Shown one piece after another: positions 43,481-52,492 of a stretch of 64,000 nucleotides of DNA; the stretch's first letter is position 1; the number at the start of each line of letters is the position of its first letter. The notes under the pieces are model-generated. The model searched no databases and was not told the origin of the DNA. It saw only the letters and a list, made by a program, of their open reading frames with translations. The position numbers were made by a program, and so were the translations under genes. The stretch is from the NCBI RefSeq assembly GCF_013366925.1, contig NZ_JAALDK010000001.1, forward strand, positions 3,589,165-3,653,164, read 5' to 3'. This DNA comes from Paraburkholderia youngii. Lineage in GTDB: Bacteria; Pseudomonadota; Gammaproteobacteria; Burkholderiales; Burkholderiaceae.

Positions 43481-45557
43481 CCACTCCGCTCGCGCCCATC
43501 GTTCTGCTGCGTAGCATGGCGCCGAAGTCGTCGGCGCTGACTGGCTTGCCGAGCAGGTAGCCCTGCATTTCGTCGCACATCATCGAGCGCAGCTTGTCGA
43601 GCTGCGATTGAGTCTCGACGCCCTCGGCGACCACGTCCATTTCGAGTGAGTGCGCGAGCGCGATGATCGCCGACACGATCGCGCTGCCCGCCGCGCCGTT
43701 CGCGTCGAGACCGTGGGTGAAGAAGCGGTCGATCTTCAGCTGCTTCACCTGAAAGCGCTGCAGATAGGCGAGGCTCGAATAGCCGGTGCCGAAGTCGTCG
43801 ATCGAGATGTCGAAGCCGCTCGCCTGAAACGCGCGGATCACTTCGACGGTGCGCGCGGCGTCCTGCATCGCGACGCTCTCGGTGATCTCGAACATGATCT
43901 GCTCGCAGGCGACACCCTCGTTCCTGACGATCTCCTGGATCGTCTCGACGAGGTCCGGCTGCAGCAACTGACGCGGCGACAGATTGATCGCCACCTTCAT
44001 CGCCGGCAGGCCCTGTTCGATCCAGCCGCGAATGCGCCGGCAGGTCTCGCGCACGACCCAGTAGCCGATCTGCACGATCTGCCCGGAGCGCTCGGCGACC
44101 GGGATGAATTCGGCCGGCGTCAGCGCGCCCAGCTCCGGATCGTGCAGGCGGATCAGCGCCTCGGCGCCCGCGAGCGCGTCGCCGCCGTGCTGAAACTTCG
44201 GCTGGAACAGCAGCGAAAAACGCTCGTTCGCGAAGGCGTCGTGCAGCACTTGCTGGATCTGCAGCGTGCGCGTGGCGGCCTCGTTCATGCTGCGCTCGAA
44301 GAAGCGGTAGGTGCCGCGGCCGGCGCGCTTCGCTTCGTACATCGCGGCGTCCGCGTGCTGGAGCAGCGTCTCGACGCTCTCGCCATCGCGCGGATAGAGC
44401 GCAATGCCGATGCTTGGCATCACCTGCAGCGGTTGTTCGTCGCTCCACGTGCCCTGGCGCATCCGCTCGAGCACGCCGTCGGCGAGCGCGGCCGCGTCTT
44501 CGCCGCAGGTAAGATGTTCCGCGAGCACGACGAACTCGTCGCCGCCGAGCCGCGCGACGGTGTCGCTCGAACGCACGCATTGCTGCAGACGTTGCGCGAA
44601 GGCGGACAGCACCGCGTCGCCGGCCGAGTGACCGAGCGAATCGTTGATCGTCTTGAAGCCGTCGAGATCCATGAACAGCACCGCGAACGACGAGCGCTGG
44701 CGGCGCGCGACGCTAATCGCGCGCTCGATCCGCTCGGTCAGTGTCGCGCGGTTCGGCAGGCCCGTCAGCACGTCAAGCGTCGCGAGCCGCACGATCTGGC
44801 CGTTCAGCTTCGACACCGCGCCGAGCAGGAAGGTGGTGCGCACGTCGAAGCGCGACAGCATCAGCGTGACGATCAGCACCGCGAACGTGAGCAGGATCAC
44901 CGCGGTGGCGAGCCATTGCGCGTCCATGTCGTTGGCCGCGCCGCAGATCGCACCGGGCGCGAAATCCGCGGCGCCCATCGCCGTATAGTGCATGCCGCTG
45001 ATCGCGACGCCCATCACCAGCGCCGCGGCCAGACGTTTGCGCGCGATATGACGCTCGTGTTCATTGCTGAGCGCGCGCGCCATCCACAGCGCGGCGCTCG
45101 ATGCGCCGATCGCGATCGCGATCGAGGCCGCGAACCATACAGGCTGATAGTGGATGGCGGGCGCCATGCGCAGCGCCGCCATCCCGGTGTAGTGCATGCC
45201 GGCGATACCGATTCCCATCACCACGCCGCCCGCCAGCAGCCGGGCAGGCGTCAGGCGTTGCTGGGTCGTCAGGAAGAGCGCCAGATACGAAGCGCCGATC
45301 GCGAGCGCCAGCGAACAGGCGGTCATCGCGATGTCGTAGCCGAGCGGGATCGGCAGCGAGAACGCGAGCATCGCGACGAAGTGCATCGACCAGATGCCGA
45401 CGCCGAGCGCGAACGCGCCGCCGAGCCGCCAGGCATGCCGCCGGCGCGCCGAGGCGAGCAGGAAGATGCGGCCCGTCAGATCGAGCGCGGTGTACGACGC
45501 GAGTGTGGCGACCGCGAACGAAATCGCCACGAGCCATAAATTGTAGGAACTCTGCAT
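43473..45557 (-). CDS. MHYT-GGDEF-EAL cyclic-di-GMP signalling protein
   Basis: A 694-residue membrane protein. Seven N-terminal helices carry the MHYT sensor, with motifs MHF at 58-60 and MHYT at 121-124 and 189-192; such domains are proposed to bind metal and sense oxygen, CO or NO. A GGDEF domain follows with an intact GGDEF at 338-342 and an I-site RSSD (329-332). The EAL domain has E466-A-L, FEITESVAM, IDDFGTGYSSL and EGVET, so both synthesis and breakdown of c-di-GMP look possible. It is monocistronic and convergent with the DapA-like gene. Confidence 0.92.
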   Translation of the reverse strand: MQSSYNLWLVAISFAVATLASYTALDLTGRIFLLASARRRHAWRLGGAFALGVGIWSMHFVAMLAFSLPIPLGYDIAMTACSLALAIGASYLALFLTTQQRLTPARLLAGGVVMGIGIAGMHYTGMAALRMAPAIHYQPVWFAASIAIAIGASSAALWMARALSNEHERHIARKRLAAALVMGVAISGMHYTAMGAADFAPGAICGAANDMDAQWLATAVILLTFAVLIVTLMLSRFDVRTTFLLGAVSKLNGQIVRLATLDVLTGLPNRATLTERIERAISVARRQRSSFAVLFMDLDGFKTINDSLGHSAGDAVLSAFAQRLQQCVRSSDTVARLGGDEFVVLAEHLTCGEDAAALADGVLERMRQGTWSDEQPLQVMPSIGIALYPRDGESVETLLQHADAAMYEAKRAGRGTYRFFERSMNEAATRTLQIQQVLHDAFANERFSLLFQPKFQHGGDALAGAEALIRLHDPELGALTPAEFIPVAERSGQIVQIGYWVVRETCRRIRGWIEQGLPAMKVAINLSPRQLLQPDLVETIQEIVRNEGVACEQIMFEITESVAMQDAARTVEVIRAFQASGFDISIDDFGTGYSSLAYLQRFQVKQLKIDRFFTHGLDANGAAGSAIVSAIIALAHSLEMDVVAEGVETQSQLDKLRSMMCDEMQGYLLGKPVSADDFGAMLRSRTMGASGVAI

Positions 45558-45709
45558 GTTGGGTTCGCCGCGCGAGGAATGCGGCTTGACATCTTATCGG
45601 CACTCTTAGCATTTTGTTTAACTTATTTGCGCCTTTCCAACAGGGGCCAAAACGGGCTCGCGGACGAAGGCGGAGCCGCACTGGAAGGCTTGTCCGAGGG
45701 CGGGCCGCG

Positions 45710-46165
45710 CTATGCGGCGGAGCGCGGGTCGGACGACGGATTGGCGTCCTGACGGCTGAGCGCGAAGCCCTCGTCGAGCCAGCCGGTGACGCCGCCCGCC
45801 ATCAGCTTGACGGGCCGCCCAAGCCGGGCGAGCCGCAGTGCGCCGCGCGCCGCGCCGTTGCAGTGCGGGCCCGCGCAGTAGGTGACGAACAGCGTGTCCG
45901 GCGCATAGGCCGCGAGCTTCGTCGCGACGATCTTGCCGTGCGGCAGATTCAGCGCGCCTGGCACGTGGCCCTGCGCGAACAGCGCGGGACTACGCACGTC
46001 GAGCAGCACGAAGCCGGGCGCGCCGCTCGCGAGCGCGGCGTGGACGTCGGCGCAATCGGTTTCGAAGCGCAGCGACGCGTGGAAGTGTGCGATCGCGGCG
46101 GCGCTGTCGGCGGCGGGAATCGCGGTGACGGCGTTCGGAGCGGTGGTGAGGTTGTCGTGAGTCAT
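45710..46165 (-). CDS. Rhodanese-domain protein
   Basis: A 151-residue single rhodanese domain. LLDVRSPALFAQGHVPGALN is the conserved N-terminal part and the active-site loop is C97-AGPHC, with GGVTGWLDEGF near the end. It probably transfers sulfane sulfur or acts in thiol signalling. It faces an FtrA-type regulator across 108 bases, an arrangement seen in other proteobacteria. The ATG at 46165 is chosen because the frame upstream runs antisense to the regulator gene and is not coding. Confidence 0.85.
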   Translation of the reverse strand: MTHDNLTTAPNAVTAIPAADSAAAIAHFHASLRFETDCADVHAALASGAPGFVLLDVRSPALFAQGHVPGALNLPHGKIVATKLAAYAPDTLFVTYCAGPHCNGAARGALRLARLGRPVKLMAGGVTGWLDEGFALSRQDANPSSDPRSAA

Positions 46166-46273
46166 GGCAAGGAACGAGGAGTTGATCGGGTGGTCTGGTG
46201 GCCGAGTCGATTGTGACGAGCGGCGGGTCACCCGGTAAGTGGCGTGATCGTCAATCTTCGGTAACATCGCGCC

Positions 46274-47233
46274 ATGCACAATCATCTCGTCGTCGCGCTG
46301 GCCTACGACCGGCTCTGCACCTTCGAATTCGGTTGCGTGACGGAACTGTTCGCGCTCGAGCGTCCCGAGCTCGGCGTGCCGTGGTATCGCTTCGCGGTCT
46401 GCGCGGGCGAGCCCGGTCCCATCCGTGCGGCGGGCGGCATCACGCTGGCCGCGCCGTACACGCTGAAGCTGCTCGCGAGCGCCGACACGATCGTGATTCC
46501 GGGTTGGCGCGATGCCGACGAAGTGCCGCCGGCCGCGCTGCTGCGCAGGCTCCGCGCGGCCTACGAGCGCGGTGCGCGGCTGTGCTCGATCTGCTCGGGG
46601 GTGTTCGTGCTCGCGGCGGCCGGCGTGCTCGACGGCAAGACCGTGACGACCCACTGGCGCTACGCGGACAAGTTGCAGCAGCGCTATCCGCAACTGCGCG
46701 TGCGGGCCGACGCGCTGTATGTCGATGAAGGGCAGGTGATCACGTCGGCGGGATCGGCGGCCGGGCTCGACATGCTGCTGCATCTGGTGCGGCGCGATCA
46801 TGGCAGCGCGGTCGCGAATCGGGTCGCGCAACGGCTCGTAGTGCCGCCGCATCGCGAGGGTGGCCAGGCGCAGTTCGTGCCGCGTCCGATGCCGCACGAC
46901 GAAAGCGGACGCATCGCGAAGCTGATGGACTGGATGCGCGGCCATGCGGCCGAGCCGCATACGCTGAGTTCGCTGGCCGGGCGGGCGGCAATGAGCACGC
47001 GCACGCTGCAACGGCAGTTCCGCGACGCGACCGGCACGGCGCCCTATGAATGGCTCGTCAGGGAGCGCGTCGCGCTTGCCCGTGAGTTGCTCGAAGCCGC
47101 CACGCCGCTGCCGATGGCGCGCGTCGCCGAGCTGGCGGGGTTCGGCTCGGAGGAGTCGTTGCGGCGGCATTTTCGGCGGATCGCGTTGACGAGTCCCGGG
47201 GCGTATCGGCGCAGGTTTAGCGGGGAGGGGTGA
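46274..47233 (+). CDS. ftrA: FtrA-type regulator, DJ-1/PfpI domain plus AraC HTH
   Basis: A 319-residue GlxA/FtrA-like regulator. Residues 1-185 form a DJ-1/PfpI glutamine amidotransferase-like domain, with the elbow cysteine in LCSICSGVFVLAAAGVLDG; residues 215-315 form two AraC helix-turn-helix motifs (MSTRTLQRQFRDATGTAPYE and MARVAELAGFGSEESLRRHF). The divergent rhodanese gene is the likely target. Confidence 0.87.
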   Translation: MHNHLVVALAYDRLCTFEFGCVTELFALERPELGVPWYRFAVCAGEPGPIRAAGGITLAAPYTLKLLASADTIVIPGWRDADEVPPAALLRRLRAAYERGARLCSICSGVFVLAAAGVLDGKTVTTHWRYADKLQQRYPQLRVRADALYVDEGQVITSAGSAAGLDMLLHLVRRDHGSAVANRVAQRLVVPPHREGGQAQFVPRPMPHDESGRIAKLMDWMRGHAAEPHTLSSLAGRAAMSTRTLQRQFRDATGTAPYEWLVRERVALARELLEAATPLPMARVAELAGFGSEESLRRHFRRIALTSPGAYRRRFSGEG

Positions 47234-47481
47234 GCGCGCGCGGAGCGCGGCCGCATCGGCGGCGGCGCCTGCGGCAGGAAACGTGGACGGCGCTCAGGAA
47301 TGCGGCGGCCGCCCAGCCGGCGCCGATCACGGCGCTCGTCGCGACCTCGATCAACGAAGTGCGCAGCGCGCAGGGTTCGCTGAATCCGCGCCGAACCCGG
47401 CATTGAATTCGCGGCAAGCGCCGAGGTCACAGCAGCAGGCACGCAGCTCACGTCGAGCTTGCTCATTCAACGGAACCCGCT

Positions 47482-48699
47482 ATGTCCGACATCGCAAAGA
47501 TCATCGCCAGCTTCAACGCCGGGCGCGACCCCGAACGGCTCGCGATGAAATACAAAGCCATGCGCGGCTCGCCGTTCGTGTTTTTGCGCGGCACCTGTCA
47601 TCTGTTCTATCAGCGACTGCCGCGCGCGAACGTCCTCGACGACGCGCCGCACGTGTGGATCTGCGGCGACATGCACCTCGAAAATTTCGGCAGCTACAAG
47701 GGCGACAATCGCCTCGTCTACTTCGACAACAACGACTTCGACGAAGCCTGTCTCGCACCGGCTCCGTACGAGCTGGTGCGTCTGTTGACGAGCGTGCTGG
47801 TCGGCGCGGCCGACCTGAAGCTGAGCCGCGCTGAAGCGCTCGCGCTATGCCACACCGCGCTCGATGCCTACGGCGCCGCGCTCGCGTACGGCAAGTCGCG
47901 CTGGATCGAAGCGGAGACCGCGGTCGGCATGGTGCGCGATCTGTTCGTCGCGCTCGCGAGCCGCACGCGCGCCGCGCATCTGGACCGGCGCACGGTGCTC
48001 AAGGGCAAGACGCGCATGCTGAAGGTCGACGGCAAGAAAGCGCTGCCGGTCAGCGATGAGCGGCGCGCGGCGGTCGTGCAGTTCATGCAGCGGTACGCGG
48101 CGACGGAGCCGAATCCCGACTTCTACCGCACGCTCGATGTCGCGCGACGCATCGCGGGCACGGGCAGCCTCGGTGTCGATCGCTACGTGATTCTGGTCGA
48201 GGGCAAGGGCTCGCCCGACGGCAACTACCTGATCGATCTGAAAGAGGCGCTGTCATCGTCGGTCAGTGCTCACGTGAGCGCAACGCAGCCGAAGTGGCAG
48301 ACCGAGGCGCAGCGTGTCGTCGAGGTGCAGCGGCGCAATCAGGCGGTCTCGCAGGCCTTTTTGCACGCGGTCGAATTCAATCAGCGCTCCTATGTGCTGC
48401 GCGGTTTGCAGCCATCGGAAGATCGCGTCGCCCTTGCCGACTGGGACGGTAAGCTGCCGCGGCTCGAAGCGGTGATCAACAGCATGGCCGAGTTGAGCGC
48501 GTGGGCGCATCTGCGCAGCGGAGGACGGCAGAAGTCGGCGATCGCGGACGATCTGATCGCGTTTGGCAGTCGGCGCGATTGGCAACTGCCGTTGATCGAT
48601 CTGGCCACGCAGTGCGAGGCACAGGTCGCGGCGGATTGGAAGGCTTATTGCGAGGCTTATGACCGGGGGAGTTTCGAGGCGAGCGGCGCGGGCCAGTAG
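47482..48699 (+). CDS. DUF2252 family protein
   Basis: A 405-residue cytoplasmic protein of the DUF2252 family. Typical segments are MRGSPFVFLRGTCHLFYQRL, VWICGDMHLENFGSYKG and YFDNNDFDEACLAP, which recall a protein-kinase-like/aminoglycoside phosphotransferase fold (D and N at the HGDxHxxN position). Function is not established. It is monocistronic; a 248-base gap before it and a 188-base gap after it show no further feature. Confidence 0.85.
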   Translation: MSDIAKIIASFNAGRDPERLAMKYKAMRGSPFVFLRGTCHLFYQRLPRANVLDDAPHVWICGDMHLENFGSYKGDNRLVYFDNNDFDEACLAPAPYELVRLLTSVLVGAADLKLSRAEALALCHTALDAYGAALAYGKSRWIEAETAVGMVRDLFVALASRTRAAHLDRRTVLKGKTRMLKVDGKKALPVSDERRAAVVQFMQRYAATEPNPDFYRTLDVARRIAGTGSLGVDRYVILVEGKGSPDGNYLIDLKEALSSSVSAHVSATQPKWQTEAQRVVEVQRRNQAVSQAFLHAVEFNQRSYVLRGLQPSEDRVALADWDGKLPRLEAVINSMAELSAWAHLRSGGRQKSAIADDLIAFGSRRDWQLPLIDLATQCEAQVAADWKAYCEAYDRGSFEASGAGQ

Positions 48700-48887
48700 A
48701 CGAGCTTCGTCTCGCCAGCCTGCGAGAGCGTTTTAGCGCCGCTGACGGCGTCGCGGTGATCGGCGCCGCTCGATGACGAGCTGGGAAGTTGCGCGAGTCA
48801 GGCCCGCTCGCGATTGACGAAGCGGGAAGCGCAGCAGAATCACGTGCGCGCGGGCCGTCCGGTCCGCGCGTCGAAAGTCGCGTTGTC

Positions 48888-50366
48888 TCATATGTGCCCC
48901 AGCAACTTCCACCAAAGCGGCCCAACCACCAGCCAGGCGACCATGTAAAACAGGCTCATCAGAAAGCCCGCCTTCCACCATTCACCCTGGGTCACGTAGC
49001 CCGCGCCGAACATCACCGGACCGGAGCCGATGCCATATTGCGTCAGGCAACCGTTCACATTGCTGAGAATGCCGAGCGAGACCGCGGCGACGAAGGGCGG
49101 GACGCCGGCGGCGACCATCAGCGCCATCGAAAGTGGAAACAGCGCGCTGATATGCGCGGTGGCGCTGGCGAAAAAGTAGTGAATGTAAACATAGATCGCC
49201 GCCACCAGCATATAGACGGCCAGCATCGGAAAGCCCGCGAGATGCGCGCCGAATTCCTTGCCGAACCAGGCCACCATGCCATATTCGTTGAGCTTGGAGG
49301 CCAGCATGATGAGCAGGCCGATCCAGATCATCGTGTCCCAGGCGGACTTCTCGTTCAGCGCGTCCTGCCAGGTCAGCACGCCGCTGATGAACAGCAACGA
49401 CACGCCGATTGCCGCCGCGAGTGTCGCGCCGATGCCGAGATCGTCGCCAAACACCCACAGCACCAGCAAGCCGACGAAGATGCACGCCATGATGATTTCT
49501 TTGACCGAGATGGAGCCCATCGTCGCGAGCTCCCGTTGCGCGAGGTCGGTCGCATCGGGGGTGCGTCTGACATGCGGCGGGGCGATCCACAGCATCGCGA
49601 TCGGAATCACGGCGAGGCACAGCAGACCGGGGATGGACGCCGCCAGCGCCCAGTCGAGCCAGCTGATCGACACGCCTTGGTCCGCGGCCAGCTTGACCGC
49701 CAGCGGGTTGCCCGCCATGGCCGTGATGAACATACCCGCCGTGATGATGTTCGCGTGAAAGGCGCAGAGGATCAGATAGCGTCCCACCTTCGCGCGTGAC
49801 TCCGGATCGTCGGCGTGGCTGCCTAGCACTTCGGAAATCGCTCGCGTGATAGGCAACATCACGCCGCCCGCGCGCGCGGTGATGCTCGGCATCGCGGGGG
49901 AGATCACGAGTTCGGTCAGCACGAGCCCGTAGCCGAGCCCCGTCGTGCGCTTTCCCAGCAATCGCATGAACAGGAGCGCGATCCGGCGGCCAAGGCCGGT
50001 CTTGATCACGCCGCGTGAAATGAAAAACGCGAGCATCACGAGCCAGACGAGGTCGGTGCCGGTGGATCGGGTGACGTCGGCGAACGTCAGGACGCCGACC
50101 AGCACGCCGATGGTCGAGCCGATGATGGCAACCACCGACATCGGCAGCGGGGCGGTCATGATGCCCGCAATGGTCGCGACGAACACGGCGAACATATGCC
50201 AAGCCTTCGGCTGCAGGCCGGCGGGCGCGGGCAGAAACCACAGCACGAGGCCGACCGCGACCGGCACCAGATATTTCCAGATGCCCGCCGGCAGTCCGAC
50301 CGAGGGCTTCGGCGTGGCGGGCGGGGAGCTGGTGGGCTGTGAAACCTTGGCAGGTGTGGGAGCCAT
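48888..50366 (-). CDS. DASS-family anion transporter (dicarboxylate/tartrate type)
   Basis: A 492-residue inner-membrane carrier with about 12-14 helices of the divalent anion:Na+ symporter/translocator family (CitT, TtdT, chloroplast oxoglutarate/malate translocator). Characteristic parts are LTELVISPAMPSITARAGGV and the late HYFFASATAHISALFPL and LGILSNVNGCLTQYGIGSG. The ATG at 50366 follows the transcription unit of a dehydrogenase by 52 bases, so carrier and enzyme are probably one operon. The substrate is likely a C4 acid or 2-hydroxy acid. Confidence 0.87.
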   Translation of the reverse strand: MAPTPAKVSQPTSSPPATPKPSVGLPAGIWKYLVPVAVGLVLWFLPAPAGLQPKAWHMFAVFVATIAGIMTAPLPMSVVAIIGSTIGVLVGVLTFADVTRSTGTDLVWLVMLAFFISRGVIKTGLGRRIALLFMRLLGKRTTGLGYGLVLTELVISPAMPSITARAGGVMLPITRAISEVLGSHADDPESRAKVGRYLILCAFHANIITAGMFITAMAGNPLAVKLAADQGVSISWLDWALAASIPGLLCLAVIPIAMLWIAPPHVRRTPDATDLAQRELATMGSISVKEIIMACIFVGLLVLWVFGDDLGIGATLAAAIGVSLLFISGVLTWQDALNEKSAWDTMIWIGLLIMLASKLNEYGMVAWFGKEFGAHLAGFPMLAVYMLVAAIYVYIHYFFASATAHISALFPLSMALMVAAGVPPFVAAVSLGILSNVNGCLTQYGIGSGPVMFGAGYVTQGEWWKAGFLMSLFYMVAWLVVGPLWWKLLGHI

Positions 50367-50418
50367 GATGGACCTCGTGCCGGCGTTGCTGGGTCTTTTC
50401 GGAGTGCGCGAGAAAGCG

Positions 50419-51366
50419 TCACCGCTCGTGAAGCACGCTTTGCGTCGCCTCCTTGACGATGCGCGCGCTGCCCAGCAAGGCCTCGCGCTCGATAGGGTCA
50501 AGTTCAGGATAGGCGATCAGGCGCGCGCCCGCGCCATTGACGACCATCGGCAGCGACACGCACACGTCCGGTACGCCTTCCACTTCGGGCTGGACGATGC
50601 CGACCGTCAGGATCAGATCCATGTCGTGCACGATGGCCTCGCAGATCCTGCCTATCGCGCTGGCGATGCCGTAATGGGTGGCGCCTTTGCCTTCCTTGAT
50701 GAGCTTGGCCGCCTCGTGAACGGAGCGCAGGATCAGATCCCTGCTGGCGGGGCCCAGCTCCTTGCCGTTCCTCGTCAGGAAGGTTTCGAGGGGCATGCCG
50801 CAGACGGTCGCGGCGGACCACTGGATCACCGCCGATTCGCCATGCTCGCCGAGCACATAGGCGTGAATCGCGGAGGCCACCACGCCGAGCCGTTCGGACA
50901 GCAGGGAGCGCAGCCGCCCGGTGTCGAGCGAGGTGCCGGTGCTGATGACGCGCTCGCGCTCGCCACGCAGCTGGTCGTACACGGCGCCGGTCAGAACGTC
51001 GCACGGGTTGGTTGCGATCAGGTAGATGGCCTCGGGCGCGAGCGGTGCAATGCGCCCGACGATTTCGGTCGCGATCTCCGCATTGGTTCTGGCGAGGTGC
51101 AGGCGCGTCTCACCGGGTTTTACCCCGGCGCCGGCCGTGATCACGACGATGTCGGCGTCGCGCGCGTCTTCGTAGTCCCCTGCGCGGAACCGGCTGTGCC
51201 CCCAGAATGCCGCTGCATGGGCGAGATCCAGAGCCTGCCCTTCAGCGCGCACCCGCGCGACGTCGATGATGACGACTTTCGCGCTCGGAATGGCCAACGC
51301 CACGAACAGGGCTGCCGATCCCCCAACCAGTCCCGCGCCGACTATAACGATCTTGGCCTGCCGCAT
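50419..51366 (-). CDS. LDH/MDH-fold 2-hydroxyacid dehydrogenase
   Basis: A 315-residue NAD-dependent dehydrogenase of the lactate/malate superfamily. Catalytic residues are complete: R88, D148, R151 and H175 (GETRLHL, TSLDTGRLR, GEHGES). The specificity position that is Gln in lactate and Arg in malate dehydrogenases is V82 (GAGVKPGETR), so neither acid is assured; a larger or more hydrophobic side chain may be accepted. The ATG at 51366 has GAGG six bases upstream; an earlier codon would add five residues. It is expressed with the DASS carrier. Confidence 0.85.
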   Translation of the reverse strand: MRQAKIVIVGAGLVGGSAALFVALAIPSAKVVIIDVARVRAEGQALDLAHAAAFWGHSRFRAGDYEDARDADIVVITAGAGVKPGETRLHLARTNAEIATEIVGRIAPLAPEAIYLIATNPCDVLTGAVYDQLRGERERVISTGTSLDTGRLRSLLSERLGVVASAIHAYVLGEHGESAVIQWSAATVCGMPLETFLTRNGKELGPASRDLILRSVHEAAKLIKEGKGATHYGIASAIGRICEAIVHDMDLILTVGIVQPEVEGVPDVCVSLPMVVNGAGARLIAYPELDPIEREALLGSARIVKEATQSVLHER

Positions 51367-51431
51367 CGCGAACCTCGTCAAGTTCGGGTTTCACCCCCGA
51401 AGCATAGTCGCACGCGCGCGTTTGTCATCAA

Positions 51432-52412
51432 TCAGACCTTAGTCCTACACGGCGGCCGCACGTTTTTCCGCCTCTGGAGAGAAGGCGAGCGCTCGGTGAG
51501 TTGCGGCGACATCGGTTGCCCGGCACGCCGCGCGCCTGCGAACTGGTGCCTGAATTCAACCGGTGTCATGGCCTTGGCGGCTTTGAATTGCCGGTTGAAA
51601 TTCGCCACGTTTGCAAACCCGGAGCGTGTCGCAATGACGGAAATCGGCGCTTGCGTGTCCGTCAACATCCGGCACGCGTGGCCGATTCGCACACGCGTCA
51701 CGTAGCGCCCGACGCTCTCGCCAAGATGCTGCGTGAAATGCCGCGTCAAAGAGCGCTCGGACAGCCCCGACGCCTTGGCAAGCGCGGAAAGCCGCAGCGG
51801 ATGCGCGAACTGTGTCTCGATCAATGCGAGCGCGCGATTGAGCTGATCGGATTCGTGGCCAGTGGCTGCGCCGGTCCGCGCAGCGAATGCGCTTGGGGAT
51901 GCGAGCGGCGTGGCGGGAAGCGTCGACAGCAGATCCAGCACGTCGAGCGCCGCCTGCAAGCGTTCGCGCGGTTTGTCGGACAGCAGGCGGTCCAGGTGCT
52001 CGCGCATGCGCGTGCCGGCACCCTCTTCGAATGCGAGGCCGCAGGCCGCTCTGCGCAACAGGTCGCAGAGGCTGTTGTATTCGGGGCAGACATCGGCGAG
52101 TCGCCGCAACCACGCGCCGTCGAACCAGACGACGATCGCGACCTGCGGGTGCGCCGCGTCGATCGAGCGGTTCGAGGCCCAGGTGTGCGGCAGATTCGGC
52201 GGCACCAGCACCAGATCGTCCGCGCCGTAGGTCGCGACCGAGTCGCCGATGTACCGCTTGCCCTGACTGTTCATCGTCAACGTCAGCTCGTACTCGGGAT
52301 GGTGGTGCCATTCGAAAGGGATGCGGGGCAGCCGGCGGTGATAAACCCTGACCGAACAGTCCCGGCCAAAATCCACATGTTCGAAAGCGGCTTTCATGTC
52401 CGAAATCGTCAA
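51432..52412 (-). CDS. AraC-family regulator
   Basis: A 326-residue regulator with an N-terminal cupin sensor (PFEWHHHPEYELTLTMNSQG) and a C-terminal pair of helix-turn-helix motifs (LSALAKASGLSERSLTRHFT and ISVIATRSGFANVANFNRQF). It lies between the dehydrogenase/carrier operon and the divergent DUF1479 gene and could regulate either. The 80-base gap to DUF1479 includes CGTCAAATCTTTGACCG near 52408-52424, a short imperfect inverted repeat. The last 30 residues are basic and variable. Confidence 0.86.
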   Translation of the reverse strand: MTISDMKAAFEHVDFGRDCSVRVYHRRLPRIPFEWHHHPEYELTLTMNSQGKRYIGDSVATYGADDLVLVPPNLPHTWASNRSIDAAHPQVAIVVWFDGAWLRRLADVCPEYNSLCDLLRRAACGLAFEEGAGTRMREHLDRLLSDKPRERLQAALDVLDLLSTLPATPLASPSAFAARTGAATGHESDQLNRALALIETQFAHPLRLSALAKASGLSERSLTRHFTQHLGESVGRYVTRVRIGHACRMLTDTQAPISVIATRSGFANVANFNRQFKAAKAMTPVEFRHQFAGARRAGQPMSPQLTERSPSLQRRKNVRPPCRTKV

Positions 52413-52492
52413 ATCTTTGACCGGATAGTATCACGCGCGCACTTCTCGTTCGCGTACGCTTCAAGCATCAGAAACCCCATGGAGACGATGCA

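Noticed and set aside
43650..45539. 629-codon plus-strand frame over the MHYT-GGDEF-EAL gene
   Set aside because: Translation is Arg/Asp/His-rich with no motif; the minus-strand protein has all catalytic residues.
47234..47481. Possible gene between ftrA and the DUF2252 gene
   Set aside because: Short frames on both strands have shadow composition and no ribosome site.
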